Shown: positions 43,745-54,255, counted from the stretch's first letter. The stretch: 64,000 nt of DNA from an uncultured Methanoregula sp. (GCF_963677065.1 NZ_OY781872.1:615419-679418); one strand, 5' to 3'. Program-made: numbers and translations. Notes: generated by a model not told the origin, from the sequence alone.

Positions 43745-45408
43745 TGCTTCAGGACATGTTCACAATAATAGAAAAGGCAATCAAAGAGACTACCGGTGTT
43801 GCTGATGCACTCCTGGTCGCTGGCGGCGAGCATGCAGATCTCGCAACCACGGTTGCATTCACTCTTGCAAAACAGAAGAGACAGGCTCCGGTAAAGATTG
43901 CACAGGAACTTGCTGCAGATCTTACCAAACGCCCCGATCTCGCCGGGATTACCATCGAGGCCAAAGGTCCGTACATCAATTTCATATTCGGGAAAGACTA
44001 TGTCAGCAACGTCTTGAGAGCCGCAGTCCAGCCCGGATACGGGAGTCTGCCAAGGAAACCTGTACGGGTTGTCCTTGAACACACGAGCGCAAACCCGAAC
44101 GGACCGCTGCATGTGGGACATATCCGGAACTCTATCATCGGGGATACGCTCGCCCGCGCCTTCAGAAAAGCGGGTTACCCGCTCGAAGTCCAGTACTATG
44201 TCAATGACATGGGCAGGCAGATCGCCATCGTGGCATGGGGATTCGATAATCTCGACAGCAAACAACTCGAGGGTGAAAAAGAGGATGCTCATATTGCCCG
44301 GATCTATATTGCGGCAAACCGCGAGATCGAGAAGGATGAGGGAATCACCCAGCAGGTCAACACCCTGATGCAGCTCGTAGAGAACGGGGACCTTGCAACG
44401 GTGAAAAAGTTCCGCCGCGAGGTCTCGCGTTGCCTTGACGGATTCAAGGTCACGATGAAGGATCTCAATGTTGCCCATGACCGGTTCGTCTGGGAGAGCG
44501 ACTTCATCCGCAACGGGAACACGGAAAGGATCATCAACAAGCTCAAGAGGATCCCCCAGGCACACGAAGAGGAGACGCTCTATCTCGATCTCTCGGAGTT
44601 CGGTTTCGAGAACAAGTACGTTCTCCGCAGAAGCGACGGAACATCGGTCTATGCGGCCCGGGACCTTGCCTTCCATGCCTGGAAAGGAGCAAACTTCGAC
44701 CGGGTCATCGACGTTCTCGGCGCTGATCACAAACTAATCGGGGCCCAGCTCCAGTGCACGATGAAACTCCTCGGGGAAAAAGTACCGGAGATCGTCCACT
44801 TCGAGTTCGTCTCGCTTCCCGAGGGCTCGATGAGCACCCGGGCTGGCAAGTTCGTCTCGGCCGACGATCTCATCACCGAGATCCGCAAGCGGGCATTCGA
44901 AGAAGTGACCGCCCGTAGGCCGGAACTTGAGGAGGAGACGCGCAGGTCAATCGCACAATCAGTCGGTCTCGCCGCGATCCGGTATGATATCGTGAAAGTA
45001 TCTCCCGAAAAGAGCACCGTGTTTGACTGGAAGGAAGCGCTGGATTTCGAGCGGCAGAGCGGTCCCTATATCCAGTACGCCCATGCCCGGGCCTGCAGCA
45101 TCCTGGAGAAGGCGGGCGCGTTCCCCGAAGATTTCGATCTTGAGACCGAACAGGAGATCATCCTTGCAAAGATGATCGCCCGCTTCCCCCGGGTCATCGA
45201 AAATGTGGTCACTGAGCTCCGCCCGCACATCCTTGCCATCTATGCACGCGAGCTGGCTGACACCTTCAACACATTCTACCATTATGAGCCGGTGCTGAAA
45301 AGCGAGGGACAGATCCGCAACCGGCGTCTCACGCTCATAAAAGCCGTGCAGAACACACTCAAAGAGTCACTCGAGACCCTTGGGATCGATGCCATCCACT
45401 CCATGTGA
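43744..45408 (+). CDS. argS: Arginyl-tRNA synthetase
   Basis: A 554-residue class I synthetase charging tRNA-Arg. The HIGH-like motif is in EHTSANPNGPLHVGHIRNSI, preceded by an N-terminal Add1 domain for tRNA D-loop contact. The C-terminal anticodon-binding helices carry QYAHARACSILEKA. It overlaps the 3' end of aRF1 by one base and runs 20 bases into the Taw1 gene. Confidence 0.96.
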   Translation: MLQDMFTIIEKAIKETTGVADALLVAGGEHADLATTVAFTLAKQKRQAPVKIAQELAADLTKRPDLAGITIEAKGPYINFIFGKDYVSNVLRAAVQPGYGSLPRKPVRVVLEHTSANPNGPLHVGHIRNSIIGDTLARAFRKAGYPLEVQYYVNDMGRQIAIVAWGFDNLDSKQLEGEKEDAHIARIYIAANREIEKDEGITQQVNTLMQLVENGDLATVKKFRREVSRCLDGFKVTMKDLNVAHDRFVWESDFIRNGNTERIINKLKRIPQAHEEETLYLDLSEFGFENKYVLRRSDGTSVYAARDLAFHAWKGANFDRVIDVLGADHKLIGAQLQCTMKLLGEKVPEIVHFEFVSLPEGSMSTRAGKFVSADDLITEIRKRAFEEVTARRPELEEETRRSIAQSVGLAAIRYDIVKVSPEKSTVFDWKEALDFERQSGPYIQYAHARACSILEKAGAFPEDFDLETEQEIILAKMIARFPRVIENVVTELRPHILAIYARELADTFNTFYHYEPVLKSEGQIRNRRLTLIKAVQNTLKESLETLGIDAIHSM

Positions 45409-46288
45409 TCCCCTGCGCAGGCAGGGATACCAGTTTTTTTCACGGGCATCCACAGCAGCGCTCAAACCCTGCATGTGGTGCAAGCGGGCTCTTCAGGGAG
45501 GTGACATGTGCTACAAGCACCAGTTCTATGGCATTTCCAGTCACCGCTGTGTCCAGATGACTCCGACGCTGCGCTGCAACCAGCGCTGCCTCTTCTGCTG
45601 GCGATCCTTTGAGCATGAGCCTTCCGAAGAGGAGGAATGCTCCCCGGAAACTATCCTCGCCGGGATCCACAAGTACCAGAAAAAAGCGCTCGCCGGGTAT
45701 AACGCAGTACTTGATAATACCGTTACAGAAAAACTCTGGCAGGAAGCGCTGGATCCAAAACATGTCGCTATCTCACTCTCGGGTGAACCCACCCTCTACC
45801 GGCAGCTCCCGGAACTGATCGATCTCTTCAACAACAAAGGGTATACCACATTTCTCGTGAGTAACGGAACCAACCCGGAGATGCTCCGCCGTTGCAACCC
45901 ATTCCAGATGTACGTATCGCTGGATGCTCCGGACCGGGAAACCTACCATTCGATCTGCAGGCCACTTGAGGATTACTGGGAGAGGGTGAACGAGAGCCTC
46001 CGTCTGCTCGACACCCGCAGATCAGCAGTGAGAGTGACGCTCGTCAAAGGGCTCAATGATTTTGCACCTGAACGCTATGCATCGATCCTTCAGGAATCAG
46101 GCGCAAGCTTTGTGGAAATAAAGGGATATATGTATCTGGGATACAGTAGAAACCGGTTGGCAAGAGAGAACATGCCGGAGCATGCACTGGTGCGATCCTT
46201 TGCGGAGAAGGTTGCAGCTGCATGCGATTACCGGTTCAAGGACGAGAATGAACTGAGCAGAGTGGTAGTGCTGGAGCATACAAGATGA
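45389..46288 (+). CDS. taw1: 4-demethylwyosine synthase Taw1 (TYW1)
   Basis: A 299-residue radical-SAM enzyme that fuses pyruvate carbons to N1-methylguanosine 37 of tRNA-Phe. Motifs are the radical-[18 protein letters not shown] and the second-cluster cysteines in [20 protein letters not shown], with [14 protein letters not shown] in the barrel. ATG 45389 lies inside the argS end, a 20-base overlap, and sepS starts four bases before the stop. Confidence 0.93.
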   Translation: MPSTPCDPLRRQGYQFFSRASTAALKPCMWCKRALQGGDMCYKHQFYGISSHRCVQMTPTLRCNQRCLFCWRSFEHEPSEEEECSPETILAGIHKYQKKALAGYNAVLDNTVTEKLWQEALDPKHVAISLSGEPTLYRQLPELIDLFNNKGYTTFLVSNGTNPEMLRRCNPFQMYVSLDAPDRETYHSICRPLEDYWERVNESLRLLDTRRSAVRVTLVKGLNDFAPERYASILQESGASFVEIKGYMYLGYSRNRLARENMPEHALVRSFAEKVAAACDYRFKDENELSRVVVLEHTR

Positions 46289-47937
46289 GATTCAATCCTG
46301 AAGACTGGAAACAAAAATCACATGAGAATTTCGAAGGGGCATGGCACGAGGGGCCGTCGGTCCTGACCCCGGCATCGCATGCAGACACCTACCCGTGCCG
46401 GGCATACAAGCGGGCGCAGGCGCACCCGGTCTTTGCCACCATCAACCGTTTGCGAGAGACCTACCTCTCGATGGGTTTTGACGAGGCAGAGGTCCCGGTC
46501 ATCATCGACGAGAAGGATATCTACCGCCAGTTCGGGCCGGAGGCGATGGCCGTGCTCGACCGGGTCTTCTACCTTGGGGGTCTCCCGCGCCCGAATGTCG
46601 GGATCGCCCGTAAGCAGCTGGATGAAATTAATGAGATTCTCAGGAGTCACAAGAATACGCACATACACGAGAACACCGTGACGGTCAGTGATGCACATCT
46701 TCACCACCATTACCAGCAGATGACACCGGAAACCGAAGAGCGCCTCCGGGAAACCCTCCACGCATACAAGAAATCCGAGATTGACGGGGACGAGCTGACA
46801 TTCGAGCTTGCCAAAGTCCTTGGAGTCGATGATGGCCTCGTGGTCCACATTCTCGATGCAGTCTTCCCGGAATTCCGGGCACTTGTTCCAGAATCTTCCC
46901 GCTCCACGCTCCGCAGCCACATGACCAGCGGCTGGTTCATGACGCTTGGTTCGATCTGGGACAAGAGCCTGCTACCGCTCCGCATGTTCTCGGTTGACCG
47001 CTGTTTCCGGCGCGAGCAGGCAGAAGGGCCTACCCGGCTCATGACCTACCATTCCGCATCCTGTATTGTTGCCGGCGATGATGTGACGATTGAGGACGGG
47101 AAGGCCGTCAGCGAGGCGCTCCTCTCCGCGTTCGGGTACACCGACTTCCGGTTCCAGCCCGATGAGAAGCGCTCCAAGTATTACATGCCGGATTCGCAGA
47201 CCGAAGTCTATGCCCGGCATCCGGTCCATGGATGGGTAGAGGTCGCAACTTTTGGTATGTACTCCCCTTCCGCCCTTGCAGAATACGGCATAGGTGTCCC
47301 GGTCATGAACCTCGGCCTCGGTGTGGAGCGGCTTGCAATGATCGCCTACAATGCAAACGATGTCCGGCAGCTCTGCTTCCCCCAGTTCTTCCCCCGCACG
47401 CTCAGTAATCAGGAGATTGCCCGGGCTGTACACCTGCGCGAGGAGCCGGTCTCTCCCGAAGGCAAAAAACTCGCCATGGCGATTGCAAAAACCGCTGCTG
47501 CGAACGCAACTGCGCAGGGGCCCTGCTCATTTACCGCATGGGAAGGGCTACTTGGCAATGTAAAGATCAGCGTTGCTGTGGAGGAGTCAGAATCGAATGC
47601 AAAGCTCTGCGGCCCTGCCTGCGCAAACGAGATCTTTGTCCACGAGGGTTCCGTTCTCGGAGTGCCGGATGTTGAGAAGTGGAAGCAGGTGCGAACCGAG
47701 GGAGTGCCAACAGGGATCAGCTACTTGAGTGCAGTGTCTGCTCTCGCGGCAGCAAGGATCGAAGACGCGGCGCGGTGCGGGAAAGGTACAACCATGCAGG
47801 TGAAGATGGCAAAACTCCCAAGCGACATCAACCTGAAGATCGAGGAGTACGCTATGCGGTTTGTCACAGACAATAAAAAGAAAGTGGATGTCCGGGGCCC
47901 GGTCTTCCTCTCGGTCAGCTCAACTATCAGGGAATAA
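46285..47937 (+). CDS. sepS: O-phosphoseryl-tRNA(Cys) synthetase SepRS
   Basis: A 550-residue class II synthetase that loads phosphoserine on tRNA-Cys, later turned into Cys-tRNA by SepCysS. The N-terminal [20 protein letters not shown] and class II motifs [15 protein letters not shown] and [17 protein letters not shown] are clear, with [13 protein letters not shown] as motif 3. The SepCysS gene is not in the window. It starts inside the Taw1 stop and ends at a T-rich terminator. Confidence 0.95.
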   Translation: MRFNPEDWKQKSHENFEGAWHEGPSVLTPASHADTYPCRAYKRAQAHPVFATINRLRETYLSMGFDEAEVPVIIDEKDIYRQFGPEAMAVLDRVFYLGGLPRPNVGIARKQLDEINEILRSHKNTHIHENTVTVSDAHLHHHYQQMTPETEERLRETLHAYKKSEIDGDELTFELAKVLGVDDGLVVHILDAVFPEFRALVPESSRSTLRSHMTSGWFMTLGSIWDKSLLPLRMFSVDRCFRREQAEGPTRLMTYHSASCIVAGDDVTIEDGKAVSEALLSAFGYTDFRFQPDEKRSKYYMPDSQTEVYARHPVHGWVEVATFGMYSPSALAEYGIGVPVMNLGLGVERLAMIAYNANDVRQLCFPQFFPRTLSNQEIARAVHLREEPVSPEGKKLAMAIAKTAAANATAQGPCSFTAWEGLLGNVKISVAVEESESNAKLCGPACANEIFVHEGSVLGVPDVEKWKQVRTEGVPTGISYLSAVSALAAARIEDAARCGKGTTMQVKMAKLPSDINLKIEEYAMRFVTDNKKKVDVRGPVFLSVSSTIRE

Positions 47938-47947
47938 TTTTTTTATT
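47936..47947. terminator. Convergent oligo-T terminator
   Basis: ATTTTTTTATTT lies between the convergent sepS and phosphoribulokinase genes. It holds a seven-T run for rightward transcription, with A/T-rich sequence that may also serve leftward. Confidence 0.5.
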
Positions 47948-48913
47948 TCAAACTCGTTCTTTGATAAAGATTCTCCGGTGGATGATCCGCCAGGAGAGGA
48001 TGAGCTGGACAATATCCGTTGCCGTTACGGTCTCTCTTCCTTCGAACATGGTAATCGGGTGGACGCCGGTCTGGTGCTCGATGCTCTTCTCAAGTTTACG
48101 GATAGTTTCGTAATTCATCTGCCCATCAAATGTCAGGGACCGCATCTTTGTACAATTGACAAACTGCGTGGAGAACTCAATAAGAAAGTCTTCGTCATGG
48201 AACGAGAGAAGCGAGTATAGATCGATATTGAGATCGATGTCCGAGAGGGTGCGCCCCATCCGGTTCTGCATGAGTGAGATACTGTACACGTTCTTTTCAG
48301 GGCCTTTCTCCCTCCCATACTTTGAGGGAGATATTCGGATAACCGCATCCGCCTCACACCTCTGAGGTGCAATAAAAGCCTCATAATCCTTCTCGCGCCG
48401 CACGATCTCTTCTGTTACCTGATCCGAAGAATACCCCCGGCGTTCCATGTCACGGAGCCGCTTCCAGGCATACTTCACTTCGTTATCCGGATCAACAAAG
48501 ATTGAGAAATCCATCAGTTCCCGGAGGCGCGGGGTAAAGAGCGTGTGGAGCCCTTCCAGGATCAGGATCTTCCGGGGTGAAAACGGGACCAGGGGATCGA
48601 GCCGGCCGGTAGAGTGGTTATACACCGGTTTATGGATGGAATATCCCTGTTTCAGTTCCGCAATATCCATTTCCAGCTGCGCAAGATTGTTGGCATCCGG
48701 ATGAAGGGGGGTGATATCACGCAATCTGCGTTCTTCACGGTCGTACTTGTGATAATCATCGAGCGTTATAGTCGAAACCAGTTCCGGGCCAAATATCTGC
48801 CGGATGGCGCTCGTGAATGTGGTCTTTCCCGACCCGCTATCCCCGGCCACACCAAGGGTAAAGACAATGGGAGAATGGGCAATAATCTCCTTGAAATTGG
48901 GAAGACACTCCAT
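47948..48913 (-). CDS. prk: Archaeal phosphoribulokinase
   Basis: A 321-residue P-loop kinase. Walker A is GDSGSGKTTF (residues 24-33), followed by TLDDYHKYDREERR and the Walker B-like ILILEGLHTLFTP. In Methanospirillum a protein of this type is the phosphoribulokinase of the reductive hexulose-phosphate pathway, together with type III RuBisCO. The uridine-kinase family is its distant relative. The start ATG 48913 follows an SD-poor leader. RuBisCO is not in the window. The function is inferred from the Methanomicrobiales homolog. Confidence 0.8.
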   Translation of the reverse strand: MECLPNFKEIIAHSPIVFTLGVAGDSGSGKTTFTSAIRQIFGPELVSTITLDDYHKYDREERRLRDITPLHPDANNLAQLEMDIAELKQGYSIHKPVYNHSTGRLDPLVPFSPRKILILEGLHTLFTPRLRELMDFSIFVDPDNEVKYAWKRLRDMERRGYSSDQVTEEIVRREKDYEAFIAPQRCEADAVIRISPSKYGREKGPEKNVYSISLMQNRMGRTLSDIDLNIDLYSLLSFHDEDFLIEFSTQFVNCTKMRSLTFDGQMNYETIRKLEKSIEHQTGVHPITMFEGRETVTATDIVQLILSWRIIHRRIFIKERV

Positions 48914-49014
48914 GGAATATGTACCAGTGGAGTGTCTGATTGTATTAAAATCATGGAATATACAGTGCTGAAACTACATTGAAATGATGATGTACCTGTA
49001 TACCCGTACAAAAA

Positions 49015-49064
49015 GTTAGAAATAAATAACATTTATTACCATTGATGTTAGAAATAAATAACAT
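49015..49064 (+). promoter_or_regulatory. Duplicated 18-base element upstream of membrane protein gene
   Basis: GTTAGAAATAAATAACAT occurs twice, at 49015-49032 and 49047-49064, exactly 32 bases apart. The inner AATAAATAA is TATA-like in both. The second copy ends 16 bases before the ATG at 49080. The element probably is both promoter and operator for the operon that includes an HTH regulator. Confidence 0.6.
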
Positions 49065-49079
49065 AGGTTTGTGAGAATC

Positions 49080-49550
49080 ATGAAATCAAGAAATTTTTAC
49101 CGGATAATTATCGGAGCGCTGATGGTGGCGGGCGGTCTTGTAACCTTATTTATACCGACATACTTAAGACTGATAACTAATGGGGATGCTGTCATCTGGG
49201 CTCCTGCAGGGGATTTCAGTCCCAGGATCCTGTTGATGACGGACGGCGAAGCAGTGGTCGGTACCATTCTTCTTTGTGCCGGCATTGTATTCATCATCAC
49301 CGGCATCGTACGCCATAGGAAGGATGGAGATTTCCCGGAATCGGATGAGCGCTCGAAACGGATTGGAGCATACGGAATCACGTACGCATGGCTGACCGGC
49401 CTCTTCTTTATGTTTATCCTATTCTGGCTGGATTACCTCAATATGTTCAGGATGAGCGCACAAAATGCACTCGTTCTCTCGATTCTTGTGCTTACTTTAT
49501 CAGCAAAGATATATCAAATATATCTGTTCCGTAAAGGAGATGTCGAGTGA
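49080..49550 (+). CDS. Four-helix membrane protein (DUF2178-like)
   Basis: A 156-residue integral membrane protein with about four helices: YRIIIGALMVAGGLVTLFI, AVVGTILLCAGIVFIITGIV, YAWLTGLFFMFILFWLDYL and ALVLSILVLTLSAKIYQIYL. The middle loop FPESDERSKRIGAYGITY is typical of small membrane proteins paired with YozG-like HTH regulators. The start at ATG 49080 is preferred over the GTG nine bases earlier. An HTH gene follows after 21 bases. Confidence 0.78.
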   Translation: MKSRNFYRIIIGALMVAGGLVTLFIPTYLRLITNGDAVIWAPAGDFSPRILLMTDGEAVVGTILLCAGIVFIITGIVRHRKDGDFPESDERSKRIGAYGITYAWLTGLFFMFILFWLDYLNMFRMSAQNALVLSILVLTLSAKIYQIYLFRKGDVE

Positions 49551-49571
49551 AAACTCAGAATGGGAAAGAGC

Positions 49572-49805
49572 ATGCAGACCAGAATTAAGGAGTACCGCAC
49601 CCGGTTCTCTTTGACCCAGGAAGATCTCGCAAAAGCCGTAGGGGTGCGCCGGGAGACTATTGTCTTTCTCGAACAGGGAAAATATAACCCGTCCCTTCGG
49701 CTAGCCCACGACGTGGCAAAAACCCTGCATGCAACAATTGACGATATCTTCCTTTTCGAAGAAGATTCTGAAATGTCCGGCAACCGCGAAGTGCTTGTGG
49801 ATTAA
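49572..49805 (+). CDS. XRE-family transcriptional regulator (YozG-like)
   Basis: A 77-residue protein that is little more than a helix-turn-helix domain: [20 protein letters not shown], then [30 protein letters not shown] ends the fold. The start MQTRIKEYR is the usual one for this family, and an ATG four codons earlier is possible. It should repress the operon through the duplicated 18-base element. Its last four bases overlap the end of the convergent helicase gene. Confidence 0.88.
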   Translation: MQTRIKEYRTRFSLTQEDLAKAVGVRRETIVFLEQGKYNPSLRLAHDVAKTLHATIDDIFLFEEDSEMSGNREVLVD

Positions 49806-52126
49806 CCAGAAACAGCAGAAACTTCCACGGTCTTATCCGGTTCTGTGGGGAATCCGGCAGTTTCGTCTTTTTGGGGAGGCACCAGCCTTTCGAGAATCCG
49901 CTGGGTTGCTCCTTTATCAAGCGGCTGGTTGTCGTTCCCGCATTTGGGAGAGTAGATGCAGGTAGGGCACCCATCTGTGCAACGGCAGCCCCCGACCAGT
50001 TCAAAGGTACTTGAAAAGAGCGCAGGAAGGATCTCGTAGGCTTTCTCTGCAAGACCAATGCCACCTTCAAACGCATCATAGACAAATACAGTCGGTTTCC
50101 CTTCCTCACCATATGCTGGACACGAAAGCCCCCCGATATCCCAGCGATCGCAAACCACGTAGAGGGGCATGAGGGCGATGATCGCATGTTCTGCACCGTG
50201 GAGACCCCCTGCAAAGTCAAGAGTCTCAGCAAGAAGTTCTGCCTCAAGATCTGCCGGTACAACAAACCAGAAGGCTTTCGTCCGGAACGTAAGGGGGGGC
50301 AAGGCAAGTGGTTCGACTGCGATGATAGTGTCCCCTCGTTTTATCTTATATCCGGTATAGCGTTCGGTCACTTCAACGTCGCCGAATGCGCACTCTGCTC
50401 CCTGGATCGTTCTCTTTTCAAGAACGCTAATTACCGAGAGATTCACCTCTTTTAAGGGCTGTGTGTAGTAATCCACGTCCGTTTCCACAACCCGGATATT
50501 GTGGGATGTGAGATCCATATCTTTGACCAGATATGTGATACCCTGATGAAGCATTACTGCACCCGTGTGAGCTTCACGATATGCCTGCTCCCGGCTCATG
50601 GTCTCGAGTAGTTTTCCCTGGAACAGGATCCGGAACGTCTCACCGGGAATGCCATCGAGCCTGACAGCATCCGCAGCCCTTCCCCTCCCGGAGTAAACCC
50701 ATCCGCGAGAAGTCCTGGTCAGGAGATCACTTGCTGCCAGTTCATCAAGATGTCCAACAAAGGGAACGGGGAAAACGCGTTCATCGGATATCTCCTGAAG
50801 AGGCAGCTCTGCTGCAGCGCAGAGAATGTGCCCTGACAGGATATAGGGATTATGAATATCGATGATCGCATGTTCGTGGGAACGTGAAAAGAATTCTTCC
50901 GGGTGGTTCATGAAATACTGGTCAAGCGGGTTTGCCTGGGCAACAAGGATCGCAAGGGATTCCTTTTTGCTCCTCCCCGCCCGGCCGGCCTGCTGCCGGG
51001 CGGACATCATGGTTCCAGGATAGCCGCTTATGATTACGGCATCGAGAGATCCGATGTCAATCCCGAGTTCGAGTGCATTTGTGGAGACAATGCCCATGAG
51101 TGTCCCGGCCTTTGCCATCCGTTCAATCCCTCTGCGTTCTTCAGGTAGGAAACCGGCACGATAGACAGATATGGATTCTGCAAGATGCTCAGATGAACGC
51201 CGGGCATCCTCCCGTGCCCACACTGTGACGAGCTCCGCCATTTTCCTGGAGCCGGTAAAACAGAGGGTCTGGACCTGGTTTTTTACACAGGAGATAAGGA
51301 GATCCTTTGTCTCCTGGTGCGTAGACCGTTCCCCAATACCATTGAAAAAAGGATTGTAGAGGACGAAGTTCTTCGTTCCAGAGGGGGATCCGTCCTTGTC
51401 AACAAGAACAAAAGGCTGGCCGGTGAGATTTATGGCAAATTCCAGGGGATTCGCCAGGGTCGCGGTCGAAAGAACGAACTGAGGGGATGACCCGTAATAC
51501 CTGCAGATACGCTGGAGTCTCCGGACCAGGAAGGCAATATGGGATCCAAAAACCCCGCGGTACCGGTGTGCTTCATCGATGACAATGAACCGAAGTCCCA
51601 AAAAGAACGATCGCCATTTCGCATGCCAGGAGAGCACCTGATGGAGTTCATGGGGGTTCGAGACGATAATCCGGGCATTCTCCCGTATTGCAGCGCGCTT
51701 TGACTGGGCAGTATCGCCATCATAGAGAGCAGGTTTTACGCTGATCCCGCAATATTTTTCCATCTGTTCGAGGGTTCCAAGTTGATCATTTGCCAGAGCC
51801 TTGGTCGGGTAAAGATACAGCGCGCGCGCTTGTGGATTCATCTCCAGTTCTTCAAAAACAGGGACATTGAATGCAAGAGTCTTGCCGCTTGCTGTCGGAG
51901 TGGTAATTATCACGTTCCTGCCGCCACGGATATGATTGACAGCCTCGCACTGGTGGGAATACATCCGGATCCCGTTCTGCTCCAGGTATGACTGAAGAGC
52001 AGGAGACAGTGGCCGGTCCAAGAGACCGTATTCTGGTTCTTTGGGGGATGTTGTCTCAATGTGGACTGCCCGTTCACGGTAAATAGGATTTACACTGAAA
52101 AGCCGGATAACATCACTGACAGACAT
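49802..52126 (-). CDS. MrfA-like DEAH helicase with DUF1998 domain
   Basis: A 774-residue superfamily 2 helicase from ATG 52126 (SD GGAG six bases upstream). Walker A is in [20 protein letters not shown] and the DEAH box in [10 protein letters not shown], with motif [20 protein letters not shown]. The C-terminal DUF1998 zinc region has cysteines in [17 protein letters not shown]. The architecture matches Hrq1/YprA helicases. Bacillus MrfA, which works with exonuclease MrfB in mitomycin-damage repair, is a member. Here the exonuclease gene overlaps the start by 14 bases. A repair role is inferred. Confidence 0.88.
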   Translation of the reverse strand: MSVSDVIRLFSVNPIYRERAVHIETTSPKEPEYGLLDRPLSPALQSYLEQNGIRMYSHQCEAVNHIRGGRNVIITTPTASGKTLAFNVPVFEELEMNPQARALYLYPTKALANDQLGTLEQMEKYCGISVKPALYDGDTAQSKRAAIRENARIIVSNPHELHQVLSWHAKWRSFFLGLRFIVIDEAHRYRGVFGSHIAFLVRRLQRICRYYGSSPQFVLSTATLANPLEFAINLTGQPFVLVDKDGSPSGTKNFVLYNPFFNGIGERSTHQETKDLLISCVKNQVQTLCFTGSRKMAELVTVWAREDARRSSEHLAESISVYRAGFLPEERRGIERMAKAGTLMGIVSTNALELGIDIGSLDAVIISGYPGTMMSARQQAGRAGRSKKESLAILVAQANPLDQYFMNHPEEFFSRSHEHAIIDIHNPYILSGHILCAAAELPLQEISDERVFPVPFVGHLDELAASDLLTRTSRGWVYSGRGRAADAVRLDGIPGETFRILFQGKLLETMSREQAYREAHTGAVMLHQGITYLVKDMDLTSHNIRVVETDVDYYTQPLKEVNLSVISVLEKRTIQGAECAFGDVEVTERYTGYKIKRGDTIIAVEPLALPPLTFRTKAFWFVVPADLEAELLAETLDFAGGLHGAEHAIIALMPLYVVCDRWDIGGLSCPAYGEEGKPTVFVYDAFEGGIGLAEKAYEILPALFSSTFELVGGCRCTDGCPTCIYSPKCGNDNQPLDKGATQRILERLVPPQKDETAGFPTEPDKTVEVSAVSG

Positions 52127-53273
52127 CAGATTCTCCGTACAAATGGAAGAAGAGGCGGGCAAGTGAAATAACATCCTGCCGGTTATGTTCGAGGATCGGA
52201 ACCAGCGGCCCGCAATTACCGGTCCTCAGGTATATTTCAAAGAACTCAGGCACCATCTGCCCGGGAAGATCATCCTTGCGGCAGATCCCAAACACTTCAC
52301 GTTCAAGGGCAGTGAGGCGGAGGGATTGATACTGGTCCTTCCATCTCCTCCTGCTGAAGTGGAGTACATCGAAATGAGGGATCCGGGGCAGGGGTTCCAT
52401 ACCATAATAGGAGAGACGATCGGAGAGATAAGGGAGATCGAAGGACTTTCCATTGAAGGTGACAACAGCAGAGTGTGCACCGGACAGATGCTCACAGGTA
52501 GCGGCAAGTGCGGCTGGTTCTTCACCAATATCGCGAAGCAGGTACTGCCGGATATGAAGATCCCCGCACCTGATGAAACCGATACCAAAAAGGATGATGG
52601 GGCGGGAGAAGAGCCCGAGGGTCTCAATATCGAAAAAAACGAAATCTTCAGCTCTATGGAGGCCGGCAACTTTTAAGACCGAGGGATGGGAGCGGGTATG
52701 CCTGCGGCCGATAAGATCCATAATTTCTGAGGAGTTTTTCCGTTCAAGACATTCAAGCACGTGGCGTGCACCCGGGCGGAATTTCGGGTGTTCCAGCAGG
52801 TCGCTGATCTGATAAAATCCCCGTTCGTTCAAACGCTTCCTGACAGCTGGGCCGATCCCATGAACAAGCGAGATGTCTTTGACAATCCCTTTTCTGAATG
52901 ATTCACTGTCGAGAGGAGAATGTACCATACTTTGAGTGGCCTCAAGAGAGTAACAGGTTCCCCATTCATTATCTATCGTTTTTCCGTGAAATATCGTCTC
53001 AAATGGGAGATCCTGATGACGGGCGAGAAGGTCTCCGAGCATCCGGTGTGCCTGATCATATTCTGATGAGAAAAGGACATTACCTGACAGGCCGGCGCTA
53101 AAGGCATTACCATCACGGACAACTTCGTATTCATGCATCGTGTCCACGCGCTGTCGCCAGAGCGTGCCAATCCCAGGATGAACCTGCAGGGCAGACATTG
53201 TCTGCATGAACATCGAAAAAGCGAGGGATAAACACCCTACCGTGCGGGATGAAAGTGAGAGACTGCTGTACAT
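52113..53273 (-). CDS. MrfB-like RNase H-fold exonuclease with helix-hairpin-helix
   Basis: A 386-residue protein if the ATG at 53273 is used, although later ATGs (53198, 53138) are possible. A helix-hairpin-helix motif lies at about residues 134-176 (ISLVHGIGPAVRKRLNERGF). The nuclease domain follows, with D215 and E217 in FFDIETLGL, D279 in FNGKSFDLPYL and D367 in HNRQDVISL, the DEDD set. It resembles YprB/MrfB of Bacillus, which lacks this N-terminal module as far as I know. It is the first gene of an operon with the helicase. TATA-like CTTTTATTAA is at about 53335-53345. Confidence 0.82.
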   Translation of the reverse strand: MYSSLSLSSRTVGCLSLAFSMFMQTMSALQVHPGIGTLWRQRVDTMHEYEVVRDGNAFSAGLSGNVLFSSEYDQAHRMLGDLLARHQDLPFETIFHGKTIDNEWGTCYSLEATQSMVHSPLDSESFRKGIVKDISLVHGIGPAVRKRLNERGFYQISDLLEHPKFRPGARHVLECLERKNSSEIMDLIGRRHTRSHPSVLKVAGLHRAEDFVFFDIETLGLFSRPIILFGIGFIRCGDLHIRQYLLRDIGEEPAALAATCEHLSGAHSAVVTFNGKSFDLPYLSDRLSYYGMEPLPRIPHFDVLHFSRRRWKDQYQSLRLTALEREVFGICRKDDLPGQMVPEFFEIYLRTGNCGPLVPILEHNRQDVISLARLFFHLYGESDVCQ

Positions 53274-53458
53274 GCTGAAAGGAAATCCACAAACACTAGA
53301 CCATTCAGCGGGGGAATCCGGTTTTTAATTCCTGTTTTTTAATAAAAGATGCAGATATCCAACAATGGCAGGTATCGTGACAAAGCCGGATACTTTTCTA
53401 CTTAAAACAGCAAACGTATCTGCTATAATCAGAGGAAGAGATTGTTCGGAGGGAACTA

Positions 53459-54229
53459 ATGACCGCTTTTAAGGGTTTTCTCATTGATCTCGACGGGGTC
53501 CTGTACGTGGGAAACACGGCGATACCCGGCGCCACGGCCGCAATTGAATACCTCAAAGATGAACAGCTCCAGTTCCGGTTTATATCCAACACTACCCGGA
53601 AATGCCGTGCTACCATCGTCCGTAACCTTACGGCCATGGGACTAGCAATTCCGGAAAACTACATCTTCACCCCGCCGATGGCAGCAATTACCCATATGAA
53701 AAATGCAGGAAAAGAACAGTATTACCTCCTCACAACCGGTGATGCGGAGAAAGACTTTGATCCTCGATACCGGTGCTTCCCCCCGGCCGTGCCGGATTTT
53801 GTTGTTGTAGGTGATGCCGGTGAAAAAATAACATACGACACACTCAATACTGCATTCAGATTTCTCATGGATGGTGCGGAACTCGTTGCTCTGGAAAAAG
53901 ATCGTTACTGGATGGACAGGGACGGATTGTCCCTTTCTGCAGGGCCACTGGTTGCGGCCCTTGAATTTGCATCGGGGAAAGCCGCTACTGTGATGGGTAA
54001 ACCGTCGGCTGCATTTTTCTCGCTTGCTCTGCAGGATATGGAACTTTTACCGGACCAGGTAGCAATGATCGGGGACGATATCACTACGGATATCTGCGGG
54101 GCAAAACAGGCCGGGATGTCAGGTATTCTGGTCAGGACCGGCAAATACCGCAGAGAATCAACAGATTCCGCAGCCATTAAACCTGACTATATCATAGACT
54201 CGATTGCACAAATCAGGGAAATACTGTAA
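53459..54229 (+). CDS. HAD-superfamily phosphatase, subfamily IIA (NagD-like)
   Basis: A 256-residue hydrolase. The nucleophile motif is IDLDGVLYVGN, followed by the FISNTTRKCRATI threonine motif and the C-terminal MIGDDITTDICGAKQAGM acidic motif III. The large C2-type cap (about residues 70-180) marks subfamily IIA, whose members dephosphorylate nucleotides or sugar phosphates. SD GGAGGG precedes the ATG by six bases. The substrate is unknown. Confidence 0.88.
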   Translation: MTAFKGFLIDLDGVLYVGNTAIPGATAAIEYLKDEQLQFRFISNTTRKCRATIVRNLTAMGLAIPENYIFTPPMAAITHMKNAGKEQYYLLTTGDAEKDFDPRYRCFPPAVPDFVVVGDAGEKITYDTLNTAFRFLMDGAELVALEKDRYWMDRDGLSLSAGPLVAALEFASGKAATVMGKPSAAFFSLALQDMELLPDQVAMIGDDITTDICGAKQAGMSGILVRTGKYRRESTDSAAIKPDYIIDSIAQIREIL

Positions 54230-54255
54230 GGTGTACGCGGAGTCCTGAACATACG

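Noticed and set aside
43492..44730. 412-codon minus-strand frame opposite argS
   Set aside because: argS on the plus strand is intact and conserved; long antisense frames are expected in codon-biased GC-rich genes.
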